This document shows positions 14,544 through 15,664 of a DNA stretch of 15,664 bases, piece by piece. Made by a program: the position numbers and the translations under genes. Each line of letters opens with the position of its first letter. Within the stretch, counting starts at the first letter, position 1. Source of the DNA: Bacteroides sp. UBA939 (lineage in GTDB: Bacteria > Bacteroidota > Bacteroidia > Bacteroidales > Bacteroidaceae); assembly GCF_002293435.1 (NCBI RefSeq), contig NZ_DBDF01000093.1, positions 1 to 15,664 on the forward strand. Reading direction: 5' to 3'. The notes beneath the pieces are model-generated. The model saw only the letters and a list, made by a program, of their open reading frames with translations, made no database searches and had not been told where the DNA came from.

Positions 14544-15473
14544 CTATTGAGCCAGGTATTCTTCAATCTGCATGACCGTGGCGTCTTTGAGCAATACCGT
14601 CTTGTTCTTATCCAGCAGATACAAGGTAGGTATGGCTTTCAGGTCATACAGGTTTTTTTCCTTTATCCTTGTTCCCTTATCATACCCGTTTATCCACTCT
14701 CGGGGAAAGTCTGCCAGGTGTTTTTTCCATTCATCCACCTCCTCGTCCGGGTAAACGGCCAGTATTTTCAGTTTTCCGGCTGCCATTTCTTTATTGATGG
14801 CGGAGGCCCATTTTATTTCTTCAATACTTTCTCCACAAGCCTGGCAGCCCGGATTGTTGAAGAACAGCAACGTATATTCCGCTTTAAGGCTGTAGAGCGT
14901 ACCGCTTTTCCCTGATGCCGACGTGTAGCTGAAGTCAATTGCCGGTTTCCCCTGACGGTTCTGTTCGGCGAGCTTTCTACGGGCTTGCGGACGGATTTTC
15001 TCCACGTCGTCCAGCAGGGTTGTTTCCAGCATGACGTCCAATACCGGGATGTAATATTCCTCGTTGCGCATGGGCGAATTGGGGTCGCGCAAATACTTAT
15101 TGGCAAGTTCCGTGAAGTAAAGAAATACTTTCTTTTCTGCTTCCGCGCTTTTGAACAAAGATTTTATGGAAGTCCTTGCAGTGGAGTCGGGCACAAGTTT
15201 CAATATGTCTACGTAGTCCACCCATGCCTGTTCCGTGATTTCGGGATGGTGGATGTAATTGGTGTCCGCAAAGTTTACGTTATCCCAGTAGTGGCGAACC
15301 AGGAAATCCGAGCGTAGTTCCGGAGTGTTCAGCACGGTGGGGATGGATGGTAACGTGAATCTTTTCAAAGTGTCTGATTCAGAGGCTACCGGTTGCTCGC
15401 CGGAAATGTTGCGGCTGCCGCATGAAATGCAAATAAACAGGAATAAGAAAATTAAATTGATGTAACTTTTCAT
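14544..15473 (-). CDS. DUF5106/thioredoxin-like lipoprotein
   Basis: A 309-residue envelope protein. The lipoprotein signal (MKSYINLIFLFLFICISC) places the lipidated cysteine at Cys18. An N-terminal helical region (about residues 40-175, with FLVRHYWDNVNFADTNY and PMRNEEYYIPVLDVML) matches what I know of DUF5106 proteins of Bacteroidetes. The C-terminal part (about 180-309) is thioredoxin-like: YTLLFFNNPGCQACGES holds a Cys210-Gln-Ala-Cys213 active-site motif, and KAIPTLYLLD has the expected cis-proline. It is therefore probably an extracytoplasmic thiol-disulfide protein of TlpA/ResA type, though the CQAC dipeptide is not typical of WCxxC enzymes. The gene has its own -7 element and is separated from the GH20 gene by a foldback repeat, so the two are unlikely to be strictly co-transcribed. 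Partner substrates are unknown. Confidence 0.88.
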   Translation of the reverse strand: MKSYINLIFLFLFICISCGSRNISGEQPVASESDTLKRFTLPSIPTVLNTPELRSDFLVRHYWDNVNFADTNYIHHPEITEQAWVDYVDILKLVPDSTARTSIKSLFKSAEAEKKVFLYFTELANKYLRDPNSPMRNEEYYIPVLDVMLETTLLDDVEKIRPQARRKLAEQNRQGKPAIDFSYTSASGKSGTLYSLKAEYTLLFFNNPGCQACGESIEEIKWASAINKEMAAGKLKILAVYPDEEVDEWKKHLADFPREWINGYDKGTRIKEKNLYDLKAIPTLYLLDKNKTVLLKDATVMQIEEYLAQ

Positions 15474-15505
15474 TGTTCAGAGATTTAATAATGTTCTACG
15501 GGCTA

Positions 15506-15513
15506 CAAACTTA
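15506..15513 (-). promoter_or_regulatory. -7 element for the DUF5106/thioredoxin-like gene
   Basis: On the minus strand the bases read TAAGTTTG, a match to TAnnTTTG, 32 bp before the ATG. No clear -33 element is visible. Confidence 0.5.
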
Positions 15514-15574
15514 CGCAAAATCATTCGTATTTTATACCGGTTGGTTAAAGAAAGATGTTTGTACGGTAAGATTA

Positions 15575-15664
15575 GAGCCTGTTTAAATTTTGCTCAGCAT
15601 TAGTTTCACTCAAAACATCTTTCATTATTAACACTAATGTATAGTGTTTTGAGAGTTATTTTTG
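15575..15664. mobile_element. Start of a second, inverted copy of the MITE-like element (cut by window end)
   Basis: Positions 15574-15664 are the exact reverse complement of 11516-11606 (91 of 91 by inspection). The copy begins with the same 17-bp terminal repeat GAGCCTGTTTAAATTTT and is preceded by TTA at 15572-15574. It runs out of the window, so total length and far end are unknown. Confidence 0.85.

Noticed and set aside
1..15664. tRNA, rRNA or riboswitch genes
   Set aside because: Reading the gaps on both strands showed no cloverleaf, rRNA core or known riboswitch motif.

Overview
The window looks like chromosomal DNA of a Bacteroidales gut bacterium, most likely Bacteroides. The evidence is several TAnnTTTG-type -7 promoter elements, lipoprotein signal peptides of Bacteroides type, weak or absent Shine-Dalgarno sequences at most starts, a GH20 lipoprotein hexosaminidase and a DUF5106/thioredoxin-like lipoprotein. 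I cannot name the species.

Layout. (1) 1-347: non-coding leader carrying degraded intergenic repeats and a promoter. (2) 348-7194, plus strand: a TetR-type regulator, then a tripartite RND efflux set (TolC-like outer-membrane factor, membrane-fusion lipoprotein, HAE1-type pump) and a small PII-like protein, closed by a strong intrinsic terminator at 7290-7329. (3) 7342-11273, plus strand: a promoter and three overlapping genes, namely a membrane-anchored SGNH hydrolase, an exported SGNH hydrolase and an MBOAT O-acyltransferase. The composition resembles alginate or peptidoglycan O-acetylation machinery (AlgI with AlgJ/AlgX; PatA/PatB), so the likely job is to move acyl groups across the inner membrane onto a cell-envelope glycan. 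(4) 11274-11672: a 399-bp island between convergent genes made of nested inverted repeats. (5) 11673-15473, minus strand: a GH20 beta-N-acetylhexosaminidase lipoprotein and a DUF5106/thioredoxin-like lipoprotein, each with its own promoter and separated by a 264-bp foldback element. (6) 15575-15664: the start of a second, inverted copy of the mobile repeat found in the island.

The genes belong to recognisable families. The least ordinary content is the repeats. The island at 11278-11675 reads as a MITE-like element (17-bp terminal inverted repeats, TTA duplication) inserted in a related hairpin element. A 91-bp exact inverted copy lies at the right edge of the window. A family of 9-bp tandem units (ATCYGCRTN) recurs at three loci, including inside the 5' coding part of the second SGNH gene, where it places about 65 extra residues ahead of the signal peptide. 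A GTGATTA-unit hairpin sits inside the efflux operon, and a 10-bp perfect stem without a U-tract separates the pump gene from the PII-like gene.
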